This document shows, one piece after another, positions 17,205 to 25,680 of a DNA stretch of 46,827 bases (positions are counted from its first letter, which is position 1; every line of letters starts with the position of its first letter). The translations under genes and the position numbers were made by a program. The notes beneath the pieces are model-generated. The model did not search any database and was not told the DNA's origin. It was given only the letters and a program-made list of their open reading frames with translations. The DNA comes from Streptomyces sp. AW19M42 (lineage in GTDB: Bacteria; Actinomycetota; Actinomycetes; Streptomycetales; Streptomycetaceae), in assembly GCA_000470535.1 (NCBI GenBank), contig CBRG010000114.1:1-46827 (forward strand), read 5' to 3'.

Positions 17205-17982
17205 GGACAACACCGGGGGGCGCGTCCCCACCGTGATCGCCGACGATGTGCACATCGTGTACCGCGTCAACGGCGGCGGCGGTGGCAAGGGCGGCGCCAC
17301 CGCGGCACTGAGCCGGATACTGCGCCGCGGCAAGGGCGAGGAGCGCGGGATCCGCAAGGTGCACGCCGTGCGCGGCGTGTCCTTCACCTCCTACCGGGGC
17401 GAGGCGATCGGTCTCATCGGGACCAACGGCTCCGGCAAATCCACCTTGCTGCGGGCCATCGCGGGGCTGCTGCCGACCGAGCGGGGCAAGGTCTACACCG
17501 ACGGCCAGCCCTCGCTGCTCGGGGTGAACGCGGCGCTGATGAGCGATCTGACCGGCGAGCGCAACGTCGTCCTGGGCGGACTCGCCATGGGGATGAGCCG
17601 CGAGGAGATCCGGGAGCGGTACGAGGACATCGTCGACTTCTCCGGCATCAACGAGAAGGGCGACTTCATCACGCTGCCGATGCGGACGTACTCCTCCGGC
17701 ATGGCGGCCCGGCTGCGGTTCTCGATCGCGGCCGCCAAGAACCACGACGTCCTCATGATCGACGAGGCGCTGGCGACCGGTGACCGCAAGTTCCAGATCC
17801 GTTCCGAGGCGCGTATCCGGGAGCTCCGCAAGGAGGCGGGCACCGTCTTCCTGGTCAGTCACAGCAACAAGTCGATCAGGGACACCTGCGACCGGGTGCT
17901 GTGGCTGGAGAAGGGCGAACTGCTGATGGACGGCCCGACCGAAGAGGTCCTGAAGGCGTACGAGCGGGAGACCGGCAAGTAG
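17197..17982 (+). CDS. ABC exporter ATP-binding protein (TagH/Wzt-like)
   Basis: A 261-residue ATPase. Walker A is IGTNGSGKSTLL, the signature is TYSSGMAARLRFS, Walker B is DVLMIDEALATGD, and the switch His is in VFLVSHSNKSI. The YSSGM signature and the D-E-A-L-A-T-G-D motif are typical of Wzt/TagH exporters of O-antigen or teichoic acid. There is no C-terminal carbohydrate-binding extension. A glycine-rich stretch (NGGGGGKGGA) interrupts the N-terminal strand region. The GTG start overlaps the permease, and a strong hairpin follows the stop, marking the end of the operon. Confidence 0.93.
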   Translation: MAEDNTGGRVPTVIADDVHIVYRVNGGGGGKGGATAALSRILRRGKGEERGIRKVHAVRGVSFTSYRGEAIGLIGTNGSGKSTLLRAIAGLLPTERGKVYTDGQPSLLGVNAALMSDLTGERNVVLGGLAMGMSREEIRERYEDIVDFSGINEKGDFITLPMRTYSSGMAARLRFSIAAAKNHDVLMIDEALATGDRKFQIRSEARIRELRKEAGTVFLVSHSNKSIRDTCDRVLWLEKGELLMDGPTEEVLKAYERETGK

Positions 17983-18003
17983 CGCCTCCCTGCCCCGCGC
18001 ACC

Positions 18004-18043
18004 GCTGCGGCCCCCACCGGACCTCTCCGGCGGGGGCCGCAGC
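18004..18043 (+). terminator. Strong hairpin terminator at the end of the exporter operon
   Basis: GCTGCGGCCCCC pairs exactly with GGGGGCCGCAGC. Five further pairs follow after one mismatch, closing a CCTC loop. It lies 21 bases after the ATPase stop. Confidence 0.85.
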
Positions 18044-18367
18044 GCGTGTCCGGACCGGGGTCCGGACACCGCGCGTCCACGGCTCGTCGTATGTGCCCCG
18101 GCAAGATCTCCTCCCGCCGGATGACGTCAATTCAGTGGCGCGCGGGGAAAGTTGGCACGGCACGGCGCGCACTCCCCAGGTGGCCCGCACCCCGGCGTAT
18201 CGATGAGCGTTGTACAACGTAAGCTGTACCGGTGCTGATTCGTTGCAAGTGGGGCGATACCGCCTGAGCGGAAGGCCCCTGGGGGTCCTCCGCACTGGGA
18301 AGGGCGGGCGGCGTGTCCGGAATGGGTTGTTTTGGGTCGGCAGTGTAGAACGGGAGATGTGACGGCT
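18044..18367 (+). other. Non-coding leader/promoter region of the hopanoid operon
   Basis: A 324-base gap between the exporter terminator and the hopanoid genes. It holds a 12-base perfect palindrome (18208-18219) and a GGGAG (18352-18356) that could serve the short leader reading frame at 18368. I see no tRNA, riboswitch or conserved gene. The AT-richer stretch around 18325-18355 (gggttgttttgggtcgg) is a plausible promoter area, but I cannot assign -35 and -10 boxes with confidence. Confidence 0.5.
18208..18219. promoter_or_regulatory. 12-bp palindrome upstream of the hopanoid operon
   Basis: CGTTGTACAACG is a perfect inverted repeat about 160 bases upstream of the leader reading frame and 208 bases upstream of hpnC. 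It could be an operator. It differs from the TTGCCT-type repeat in front of the XRE-cupin gene, so a different regulator would be needed. Confidence 0.35.
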
Positions 18368-18430
18368 ATGACGGATGATCTCCAGCTCCGAGGTGCTCAC
18401 GCCGTCCCCGTGCAGGGCGGTCCGCAGTGA
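18368..18430 (+). CDS. Possible 20-codon leader peptide overlapping hpnC
   Basis: ATG 18368 opens a frame encoding MTDDLQLRGAHAVPVQGGPQ. Its TGA (18428-18430) overlaps the hpnC GTG start as GTGA. GGGAG lies 11 bases upstream of the ATG, whereas hpnC itself has only a weak ribosome site. This is the layout of a translationally coupled leader. The peptide matches no family I know, and the overlap could be chance. Confidence 0.35.
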   Translation: MTDDLQLRGAHAVPVQGGPQ

Positions 18431-19347
18431 CGCGAGCCCGCCGGATGCGGCTTGATTCCGCCGTACCCGGAACCCTTGCCAAGGCCGCCGACGAGAATTT
18501 CCCGGTGGCTCCGTTCTTCCTGCCGCGCGCCTGGCGCGACGATCTGATGGCCGTCTACGGCTATGCCCGTCTCGTCGACGACATCGGTGACGGCGACCTC
18601 GCCCCCGGCGGCGCCGACGCCCGCCACCTCGGTCTCGACCCGGCACAGAGTGAGGACCGGCTCGCCATGCTCGACGCGCTGGAGACCGACCTGCGCAGGA
18701 TCTTCGCCACCACGGGCGAGGCCCCGCACCACCCCCTCCTGCAGGCACTTCGCCCCACCGTGCGCCGCCGCGCGCTCACCCCCGAACCCTTCCTCGGCCT
18801 CATCGAGGCCAACCGGCAGGACCAGAAGATCCGCCGTTACGGGACGTACGAGGAACTGCTCGCCTACTGCGAGCTCTCCGCCAACCCCGTCGGCCGCCTG
18901 GTCCTCCAGCTCACCGGGACCGCGAGCCCGGAGCGCATCCGCCGCTCCGACGCCGTCTGCACCGCGCTGCAGATCGTCGAGCACCTCCAGGACGTCACCG
19001 AGGATCTCGGCCGGGACCGGATCTACCTGCCGGCCGACGACATGGCGAGGTTTCACGTGGCCGAATCCGATCTGGCAGCCCCCACCGGGGGCGCATCGGT
19101 GCGGGCACTGGTCGCTTACGAGGCGGAACGCGCCGGGAATCTGCTGAATGAAGGCACCCCTCTGGTGGGTAGCGTCCACGGCAGGCTCAAGCTGCTTCTC
19201 GCCGGATTCGTCGGAGGGGGGCGTGCCGCCCTCACCGCGATCGCGGCCGCCGGGTTCGACGTACTGCCCGGACCGCCCAAGCCCACCAAGCCCAGCCTGC
19301 TGCGCGAGGTGGGAGTTGTCTTGCGAAGAGCGCGTAGAGAGGGGTGA
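18427..19347 (+). CDS. hpnC: Squalene-pathway synthase HpnC
   Basis: A 306-residue member of the squalene/phytoene synthase fold. In the three-step bacterial squalene route, HpnC converts presqualene diphosphate to hydroxysqualene. The two aspartate-rich diphosphate motifs are present (RLVDDIGDGDLA near residue 55 and VTEDLGRDRIYLPADDM near 193). ENFPVAPFFLPRAWRDDLMAVYGYARLVDD is the usual N-terminus of the HpnC branch. It is the first enzyme gene of the operon, and the stop overlaps hpnD as GTGA. The GTG at 18427 is the likely start and may be coupled to the short leader frame. Confidence 0.93.
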   Translation: MTRARRMRLDSAVPGTLAKAADENFPVAPFFLPRAWRDDLMAVYGYARLVDDIGDGDLAPGGADARHLGLDPAQSEDRLAMLDALETDLRRIFATTGEAPHHPLLQALRPTVRRRALTPEPFLGLIEANRQDQKIRRYGTYEELLAYCELSANPVGRLVLQLTGTASPERIRRSDAVCTALQIVEHLQDVTEDLGRDRIYLPADDMARFHVAESDLAAPTGGASVRALVAYEAERAGNLLNEGTPLVGSVHGRLKLLLAGFVGGGRAALTAIAAAGFDVLPGPPKPTKPSLLREVGVVLRRARREG

Positions 19348-20297
19348 GCCGGACCGTGGAGGGACAGACGACGTACATGTCGGCACCGGTACAGGCCGCA
19401 TACAGTTACTGCGAGGCGGTCACCGGACAGCAGGCGCGGAACTTCGCGTACGGCATCAGGCTGCTGCCGGCCGAGAAGCGACAGGCCATGTCGGCGCTGT
19501 ACGCCTTCTCCCGTCGTGTCGACGACATCGGTGACGGTGAGCTGGAGCCGGAGACCAAACGCGTCCGCCTGGAGAGCACCCGCACACTCCTGGACCGGGT
19601 ACGGGACGGCGCGGTGGAGGAGGACGACACCGATCCGGTGGCCGTGGCGCTCGCGGATGCCGCCCGCAGGTTCCCGCTTCCGCTGGAGGGGCTCGACGAG
19701 CTCATCGACGGTGTGCTGATGGACGTGCGCGGCGCGACCTACGAGACCTGGGACGACCTCAAGATCTACTGCCGGTGCGTCGCGGGCGCCATCGGCCGTC
19801 TCAGCCTGGGCGTCTTCGGTACGGAGCCGGGCGCGCCCGGCTCGGAACGCGCCGCGGAGTACGCCGACACGCTCGGCCTCGCACTCCAGCTGACCAACAT
19901 CCTGCGCGACGTCCGCGAGGACGCGGGCAACGGGCGCACCTATCTGCCCGCCGACGACCTCGCCAAGTTCGGCTGCTCCGAGGGCTTCTACCGAGCCACC
20001 CCGCCGCCCGGCTCGGACTTCGCCGGGCTGATCCACTTCGAGGTCCGGCGCGCCCGCGCCCTGTTCGCGGAGGGCTATCGGCTGCTGCCGATGCTGGACC
20101 GGCGCAGCGGCGCCTGTGTGGCGGCGATGGCCGGTATCTACCGCAGACTCCTGGACCGGATCGAGCGCGATCCCGAGGCGGTGCTGCGCGGCCGGGTCTC
20201 GCTGCCGGGCCACGAGAAGGCGTACGTGGCGGTGCGCGGCCTGTCCGGTCTCGACGCCCGCTACATTTCGCGCCGGACGGCCAGGGGGCGTGTCTGA
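19344..20297 (+). CDS. hpnD: Presqualene diphosphate synthase HpnD
   Basis: A 317-residue squalene/phytoene-synthase-fold enzyme that joins two farnesyl diphosphates into presqualene diphosphate. The motifs are YAFSRRVDDIGDGELEPE and LTNILRDVREDAGNGRTYLPADDL, with YCRCVAGAIGRLSLGVFG between them. The GTG at 19344 overlaps hpnC, but GAGAGG sits too close to it. GTG 19356 (11 bases downstream of the same GAGAGGGG) or ATG 19377 may be the true start. The enzyme is membrane-associated and works with HpnC and HpnE. Confidence 0.93.
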   Translation: MSRTVEGQTTYMSAPVQAAYSYCEAVTGQQARNFAYGIRLLPAEKRQAMSALYAFSRRVDDIGDGELEPETKRVRLESTRTLLDRVRDGAVEEDDTDPVAVALADAARRFPLPLEGLDELIDGVLMDVRGATYETWDDLKIYCRCVAGAIGRLSLGVFGTEPGAPGSERAAEYADTLGLALQLTNILRDVREDAGNGRTYLPADDLAKFGCSEGFYRATPPPGSDFAGLIHFEVRRARALFAEGYRLLPMLDRRSGACVAAMAGIYRRLLDRIERDPEAVLRGRVSLPGHEKAYVAVRGLSGLDARYISRRTARGRV

Positions 20298-20416
20298 ATG
20301 CGCCGCACGGACATCTCGCGCACCATGAGCACCATGGATGATCAGTGCGGACGGCGGGCAACCCTCGGTCGTACCGCTGCGTCCCTGACGGGAAAGACCT
20401 GGCGAGAGGGGGATTC

Positions 20417-21805
20417 ATGACGGACGACAGGCTGCGTTCCTCCCGGGCGGTGGTGATCGGTGGCGGGCTCGCCGGCATCACCTCCGCCCTGCGCCTGGCC
20501 GACGCCGGGCTTGACGTGACCCTGCTCGAAGGCCGGCCCCGGCTCGGCGGCCTCGCCTTCTCCTTCCGGCGCGGCGAACTGACGGTCGACAACGGACAGC
20601 ACGTCTACCTGCGCTGCTGCACCGCGTACCGCTGGTTCCTCGACCGGGTCGAGGGCGCCCGTCTGGCCCCCCTGCAAAACCGTTTGGACGTGCCCGTTCT
20701 CGATGTCGGACGGCTCGCGGGGCCCCGGCTCGGACGGCTGCGCCGCAACGGCCTGCCGGTCCCGTTCCACCTCGCCGCCGGACTCGCCGGATACCCGCAC
20801 CTCTCGCTCACCGAACGGGCGGGCGTCGGGCGCGCCGCGCTGGCCCTGGGCCGGCTCGACCCGGACGACCCGGCGCTGGACGACATCGACTTCGGCAGCT
20901 GGCTCGCCCGGCACGGCCAGTCGCCGCGCACCATCGAGGCCCTCTGGGACCTGGTCGGCGTCGCCACGCTCAACGCCACCGCGCCGAACTCCTCACTCGC
21001 GCTCGCCGCGAAGGTCTTCAAGACCGGCCTCCTCTCCGAGCCCGGCGCCGCCGACATCGGCTGGGCGAGCGTGCCGCTCGGCGACATCCACGACACGCTG
21101 AGCCGCAAGGCCCTGGACGCCGCCGGCGTCCGCACCGAACTCCGGACCAAGGCCTCGGCGCTCACCCGTACCGACGACGGACGCTGGGTGGTCGAGACCG
21201 GGGCCGAGCGGATCGAGGCGGACACCGTGGTGCTGGCCGTGCCGCAGCGCGAGACCCACGACCTGCTGCCCGAGGGCGCGCTCGACGCCCCGGAGAAGCT
21301 GCTGGAGATCGGCAGCTCACCCATCCTCAACGTGCACGTCGTCTACGACCGCAAGGTGCTGCGGCGGCCGTTCTTCACCGCACTCGGCTCGCCGGTCCAG
21401 TGGGTCTTCGACCGGACGGAGGCCTCTGGCCTCACCGGACCCGGGCAGTACCTCGCGGTCTCCCAGTCGGCGGCCGGCGAGGAGATCGAGCTGCCCGTCG
21501 CCGAACTGCGCGCGCGCTACCTGCCCGAGCTGGAACGGCTGCTGCCGGCCGCACGCGGTGCCGGGATCAGGGACTTCTTCGTCACCCGGGAACGGACGGC
21601 GACCTTCGCGCCCGCCCCCGGAGTCGGCCGGCTGCGGCCCGGCACCCGTACCGGTGCCCCCGGCCTCTTCCTGGCCGGAGCGTGGACCGCCACCGGCTGG
21701 CCCGCCACGATGGAGGGCGCCGTCCGCAGCGGTGCCGGCGCAGCGGACGCCGCACTCCTGGCACTCGGCCGCCCCCACGAACATCCGCTGCAGGAGGCGG
21801 CATGA
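20417..21805 (+). CDS. hpnE: Hydroxysqualene dehydroxylase HpnE
   Basis: A 462-residue FAD-dependent amine-oxidase/phytoene-desaturase-fold enzyme. It reductively removes the hydroxyl of hydroxysqualene to give squalene. The dinucleotide-binding motif is VVIGGGLAGITSALRLADAGLDVTLLEGRPRLGG. The C-terminal FAD motif appears as GLFLAGAWTATGWPATMEGAVRSG. The start at ATG 20417 follows GAGAGGGG; an upstream in-frame start at 20345 lacks family similarity. A 119-base gap separates it from hpnD, and I see no gene in that gap. It overlaps the next gene as ATGA. Confidence 0.93.
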   Translation: MTDDRLRSSRAVVIGGGLAGITSALRLADAGLDVTLLEGRPRLGGLAFSFRRGELTVDNGQHVYLRCCTAYRWFLDRVEGARLAPLQNRLDVPVLDVGRLAGPRLGRLRRNGLPVPFHLAAGLAGYPHLSLTERAGVGRAALALGRLDPDDPALDDIDFGSWLARHGQSPRTIEALWDLVGVATLNATAPNSSLALAAKVFKTGLLSEPGAADIGWASVPLGDIHDTLSRKALDAAGVRTELRTKASALTRTDDGRWVVETGAERIEADTVVLAVPQRETHDLLPEGALDAPEKLLEIGSSPILNVHVVYDRKVLRRPFFTALGSPVQWVFDRTEASGLTGPGQYLAVSQSAAGEEIELPVAELRARYLPELERLLPAARGAGIRDFFVTRERTATFAPAPGVGRLRPGTRTGAPGLFLAGAWTATGWPATMEGAVRSGAGAADAALLALGRPHEHPLQEAA

Positions 21806-22905
21806 GCAGTACCACCGGAACAAGAGGAGAGTCAGTGACCCCGGCGAATCCGGCTTCCGACACCGTGGCGGACACCACGGACGTCACCGCGCTTCTGGAG
21901 CGCGGACGGGCCCTTTCCACGCCGGTGCTCCGGGCCGCCGTTGACCGGCTCGCACCGCCCATGGACACCGTGGCCGCCTACCACTTCGGCTGGATCGACG
22001 CCCAGGGCAGGCCCTCCGACGGCGACGGCGGCAAGGCCGTGCGTCCGGCGCTGGCCCTGCTGTCCGCGGAAGCGGCCGGCGCCGCCGCGGAGGCCGGCGT
22101 TCCCGGCGCCGTGGCTGTCGAGCTCGTGCACAACTTCTCGCTGCTGCATGACGACCTGATGGACGGCGACGAGCAGCGGCGCCACCGCGACACGGTGTGG
22201 AAGGTGCACGGCCCCGCCCAGGCGATCCTGGTCGGCGACGCGCTGTTCGCGCTGGCGAACGAGATCCTGCTGGAGCTCGGCACCGTCGAGGCGGGCCGGG
22301 CGGCCCGGCGGCTGACCTCGGCCACCCGCAAGCTCATCGACGGGCAGGCCCAGGACATCTCCTACGAGCACCGCGAGCGGGTCACCGTCGAGGAGTGCCT
22401 GGAGATGGAGGGCAACAAGACGGGCGCCCTGCTCGCCTGCGCCTGCTCCATCGGCGCGGTGCTCGGCGGCGCCGACGACCGTACCGCCGACGTCCTGGAG
22501 GCGTACGGCTACCACCTCGGCCTCGCCTTCCAGGCGGTCGACGACCTGCTCGGGATCTGGGGCGACCCGGAGTCCACGGGCAAGCAGACGTGGAGCGATC
22601 TGCGCCAGCGCAAGAAGTCCCTGCCGGTCGTCGCCGCGCTCGCCGCGGGCGGACCGGCCTCCGAGCGCCTGGGCGAGCTGCTCGCCGCCGACGCGAAGAG
22701 CAGCGACTTCGACAGCTTCTCCGAAGAGGAGTTCGCCGCCCGTGCGGCGCTCATCGAGGAGGCGGGCGGCCGTGAATGGACCGCTCAGGAGGCGCGTCGT
22801 CAGCATGCGGTCGCCATCGAGGCGCTGCACGGTGTCGGCATGCCGGAAACCGTGCGGGCGCAGCTCACGGCGCTCGCTGACTTCGTCGTCGTACGAAAGA
22901 GATGA
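21802..22905 (+). CDS. Polyprenyl diphosphate synthase (farnesyl diphosphate synthase-like)
   Basis: A 367-residue trans-prenyltransferase. The first aspartate-rich motif is LLHDDLMDGDEQRR and the second is LAFQAVDDLLGIWGDPESTGK. In this operon it most likely makes the farnesyl diphosphate consumed by HpnD, from IPP and DMAPP. Product length cannot be fixed by eye, so geranylgeranyl diphosphate is an alternative. ATG 21802 has GGAGG upstream and overlaps hpnE as ATGA. A GTG at 21835 with AGGAG is a possible second start that would drop 11 residues. Confidence 0.9.
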   Translation: MSSTTGTRGESVTPANPASDTVADTTDVTALLERGRALSTPVLRAAVDRLAPPMDTVAAYHFGWIDAQGRPSDGDGGKAVRPALALLSAEAAGAAAEAGVPGAVAVELVHNFSLLHDDLMDGDEQRRHRDTVWKVHGPAQAILVGDALFALANEILLELGTVEAGRAARRLTSATRKLIDGQAQDISYEHRERVTVEECLEMEGNKTGALLACACSIGAVLGGADDRTADVLEAYGYHLGLAFQAVDDLLGIWGDPESTGKQTWSDLRQRKKSLPVVAALAAGGPASERLGELLAADAKSSDFDSFSEEEFAARAALIEEAGGREWTAQEARRQHAVAIEALHGVGMPETVRAQLTALADFVVVRKR

Positions 22906-23012
22906 TCGCCATCTGTTCCATATGACTCGCAGTCGCCGGCCGGTGCCCGTCACGGGCGCCGGCCGACGGAGACCCCAGCACAGCAGAGGAACAACTGCAC
23001 GAAGGGGAAGCC

Positions 23013-25016
23013 ATGACAGCGACGACCGACGGAAGCACCGGGGCTGTGGACCCCCGCGCAGCCTCGGCCAGTAGACCGACAACCGAATCAACCATCGCCG
23101 CGGACGACGTACTGGCCGCCGCGCGGCGGGCCGCGGAACGCTCGGTGGAGCACCTCCTCGGTCAGCAGAACGAACAGGGCTGGTGGAAGGGCGACCTCGC
23201 CACCAACGTCACCATGGACGCCGAGGACCTCCTGCTCCGCCAGTTCCTCGGAATCCAGGATTCCGCCACGGTCCAGGCGGCCGGCCGCTTCATCCGCGGC
23301 GAGCAGCTCGGTGACGGCACCTGGGCCACGTTCCACGGCGGACCGGGGGACCTCTCCGCCACCATCGAGGCGTACGTGGCACTGCGGCTGGCCGGGGACC
23401 GGCCGGAAGACCCGCACATGCTCCGCGCCGCGGGGTGGGTCAGGGAGCAGGGCGGGATCGCGGCGAGCCGGGTGTTCACCCGGATCTGGCTGGCCCTGTT
23501 CGGCTGGTGGAAATGGGACGACCTGCCGGAACTCCCGCCCGAGCTGATGTTCTTCCCGAAATGGGTCCCGCTCAACATCTACGACTTCGGCTGCTGGGCC
23601 CGCCAGACCATCGTGCCGCTCACGGTCGTCTCCGCGAAGCGGCCGGTCCGGCCCGCCCCCTTCGCACTGGACGAGCTGCACACCGACCCCGGCGAACCGA
23701 ACCCACCCAGGCGCCCCGCACCGGCGGCCAGTTGGGACGGTGTCTTCCAGCGCCTCGACAAGGCGCTGCACCTCTATCACCGGATCGCCCCGCGCCGGGT
23801 GCGCCGCCTGGCGACGAACGCGGCCGCCCGCTGGATCATCGAACGCCAGGAGAACGACGGCTGCTGGGGCGGCATCCAGCCGCCCGCCGTTTACTCCGTC
23901 ATCGCGCTGCACCTGCTGGGCTACGACCTCGACCACCCGGTGATGCGGGCCGGACTCGCCTCGCTCGACCGGTTCGCGGTCTGGCGCGAGGACGGCGCCC
24001 GCATGATCGAGGCCTGCCAGTCCCCGGTCTGGGACACCTGCCTCGCCACCATCGCGCTCGCCGACGCGGGCCTGCGCCCCGATCACCCGGCGCTGGTGAA
24101 GGCGGCGGACTGGATGCTCGACGAGGAGATCGACCGGCCGGGTGACTGGTCGGTGCGCAGGCCCCAACTCCCGCCGGGAGGCTGGGCGTTCGAGTTCCAT
24201 AACGACAACTACCCGGATATCGACGACACCGCGGAAGTGGTCCTCGCGCTGCGCCGGGTCCGGCACCCGGATCCGGAACGGGTCGAGGCAGCCATCGCCC
24301 GGGGGGTGCGCTGGAACGTCGGCATGCAGTCCCGCAACGGCGCCTGGGGGGCATTCGACGCCGACAACACCAGCCCGTTCCCCAACCGGCTGCCGTTCTG
24401 CGACTTCGGTGAGGTCATCGACCCGCCGTCCGCGGACGTCACCGGGCACGTGGTGGAGATGCTCGCCATCGAGGGGCACTCCGCGAACCCCGTCACCCGG
24501 CGCGGCATCGAGTGGCTGTTATCCGAACAGGACGCCGCCGGAGGCTGGTTCGGCCGATGGGGCGTCAACTACGTATACGGAACAGGCTCTGTGGTGCCCG
24601 CCCTGGTCGCCGCCGGACTGCCTGCCGCGCATCCCTCGATCCGGCGCGCGGCCGACTGGCTGGAGTCCGTCCAGAACGACGACGGCGGCTGGGGCGAGGA
24701 CCTGCGCTCCTACAAAGAGGACAGGTGGATCGGCCACGGGGCCTCGACCGCGTCCCAGACGGCCTGGGCGCTGCTCGCACTCCTGGCCGCGGACCGGCGG
24801 GACACTGCGGCAGCCGCCCGCGGCGTCGCCTGGCTCACCGAGACCCAGCAGGCCGACGGATCCTGGGACGAGCCGTACTTCACCGGTACCGGTTTCCCCT
24901 GGGACTTCTCCATCAACTACCACCTCTACCGGCAGGTCTTCCCGCTCACCGCACTCGGGCGGTACGTGCACGGCGACCCCTTCGCCGGCCGCACGGACCT
25001 CCGTGAGGGGGCCTGA
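23013..25016 (+). CDS. shc: Squalene-hopene cyclase
   Basis: A 667-residue class II triterpene cyclase that converts squalene to hopene/hopanol at the membrane. The protonating DXDD motif is D402-I-D404-D405, within NDNYPDIDDTAEV. Several QW repeats are visible (QNEQGWWKGD; QENDGCWGG; QSRNGAWGAFD; QDAAGGWFGRWG; QNDDGGWGED; QQADGSWDEP), and VNYVYGTGSVVPAL follows the family pattern. The start ATG is preceded by GAAGGGGAAG. It shares the A of TGATG with hpnG, so the two are coupled. Length and motifs are complete, so the enzyme should be active. Confidence 0.97.
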   Translation: MTATTDGSTGAVDPRAASASRPTTESTIAADDVLAAARRAAERSVEHLLGQQNEQGWWKGDLATNVTMDAEDLLLRQFLGIQDSATVQAAGRFIRGEQLGDGTWATFHGGPGDLSATIEAYVALRLAGDRPEDPHMLRAAGWVREQGGIAASRVFTRIWLALFGWWKWDDLPELPPELMFFPKWVPLNIYDFGCWARQTIVPLTVVSAKRPVRPAPFALDELHTDPGEPNPPRRPAPAASWDGVFQRLDKALHLYHRIAPRRVRRLATNAAARWIIERQENDGCWGGIQPPAVYSVIALHLLGYDLDHPVMRAGLASLDRFAVWREDGARMIEACQSPVWDTCLATIALADAGLRPDHPALVKAADWMLDEEIDRPGDWSVRRPQLPPGGWAFEFHNDNYPDIDDTAEVVLALRRVRHPDPERVEAAIARGVRWNVGMQSRNGAWGAFDADNTSPFPNRLPFCDFGEVIDPPSADVTGHVVEMLAIEGHSANPVTRRGIEWLLSEQDAAGGWFGRWGVNYVYGTGSVVPALVAAGLPAAHPSIRRAADWLESVQNDDGGWGEDLRSYKEDRWIGHGASTASQTAWALLALLAADRRDTAAAARGVAWLTETQQADGSWDEPYFTGTGFPWDFSINYHLYRQVFPLTALGRYVHGDPFAGRTDLREGA

Positions 25017-25675
25017 TGGGCGAACCCGCGGGGCCGCCCGGACCCGCCGCCCCACTGCTGATCGCCTGTGCGCTCGGCATCGAACACCTCGCCCTGCGCA
25101 CCGGCAGGAGCAGGGCGGACAGGGCGTCGGGACCCGTGACCGTGATCCGTACGGGCATGGGACCCAAGGCGGCAGAGACAGCCGTGGTACGGGCGCTCGG
25201 CGAGGGCCGGGCGTTCGGAGCCGCGGTCATCGCCTCGGGGTTCTGTGCCGGGCTGACGCCCGGCATGCACCCCGGAGATCTGGTGGTGGCCGACGAGACC
25301 CGGCTCGCCGGGGAGTCGGCCGCCTGTACCGGCACCGAACTGCTTGCCGACGCACTGGCCAGAGCAGTACCGGGACGCACCGTCCACACCGGCCCGCTGA
25401 CCGGCTCCGACCATGTCGTACGCGGGCATGAGCGGGCCGAGCTGCGGACCACCGGAGCGATCGCGGTGGACATGGAGTCCGCCGCCACTCTGCGCACCGC
25501 CCTGCGCGCCGGGCCACGCCCGGTTGCGGCCGTACGGGTGGTCGTGGACGCTCCACAGCATGAGCTCGTCCGCATCGGCACGGTCCGCGGTGGAATATCG
25601 GCATTCCGCGTTCTCCGTGCCGTCCTACCGGCTTTCTATGAATGGCACCGATCTTTGCTGCTCCCCAGGAGGTGA
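25016..25675 (+). CDS. hpnG: Adenosylhopane nucleosidase HpnG
   Basis: A 219-residue purine-nucleosidase-fold protein related to MTA/SAH nucleosidases. In hopanoid side-chain synthesis it removes adenine from adenosylhopane to give ribosylhopane. Family features are ASGFCAGLTPGMHPGDLVVADET and the C-terminal acidic motif GAIAVDMESAATLRTAL. The ATG overlaps the shc stop, and hpnH follows after 5 bases. The usual order hpnG-hpnH supports the assignment. Confidence 0.92.
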   Translation: MGEPAGPPGPAAPLLIACALGIEHLALRTGRSRADRASGPVTVIRTGMGPKAAETAVVRALGEGRAFGAAVIASGFCAGLTPGMHPGDLVVADETRLAGESAACTGTELLADALARAVPGRTVHTGPLTGSDHVVRGHERAELRTTGAIAVDMESAATLRTALRAGPRPVAAVRVVVDAPQHELVRIGTVRGGISAFRVLRAVLPAFYEWHRSLLLPRR

Positions 25676-25680
25676 GCTAG

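Noticed and set aside
18004..18043. Regulatory operator rather than terminator
   Set aside because: The long GC stem with a 4-base loop just after the operon's last stop is best explained as a transcription terminator.
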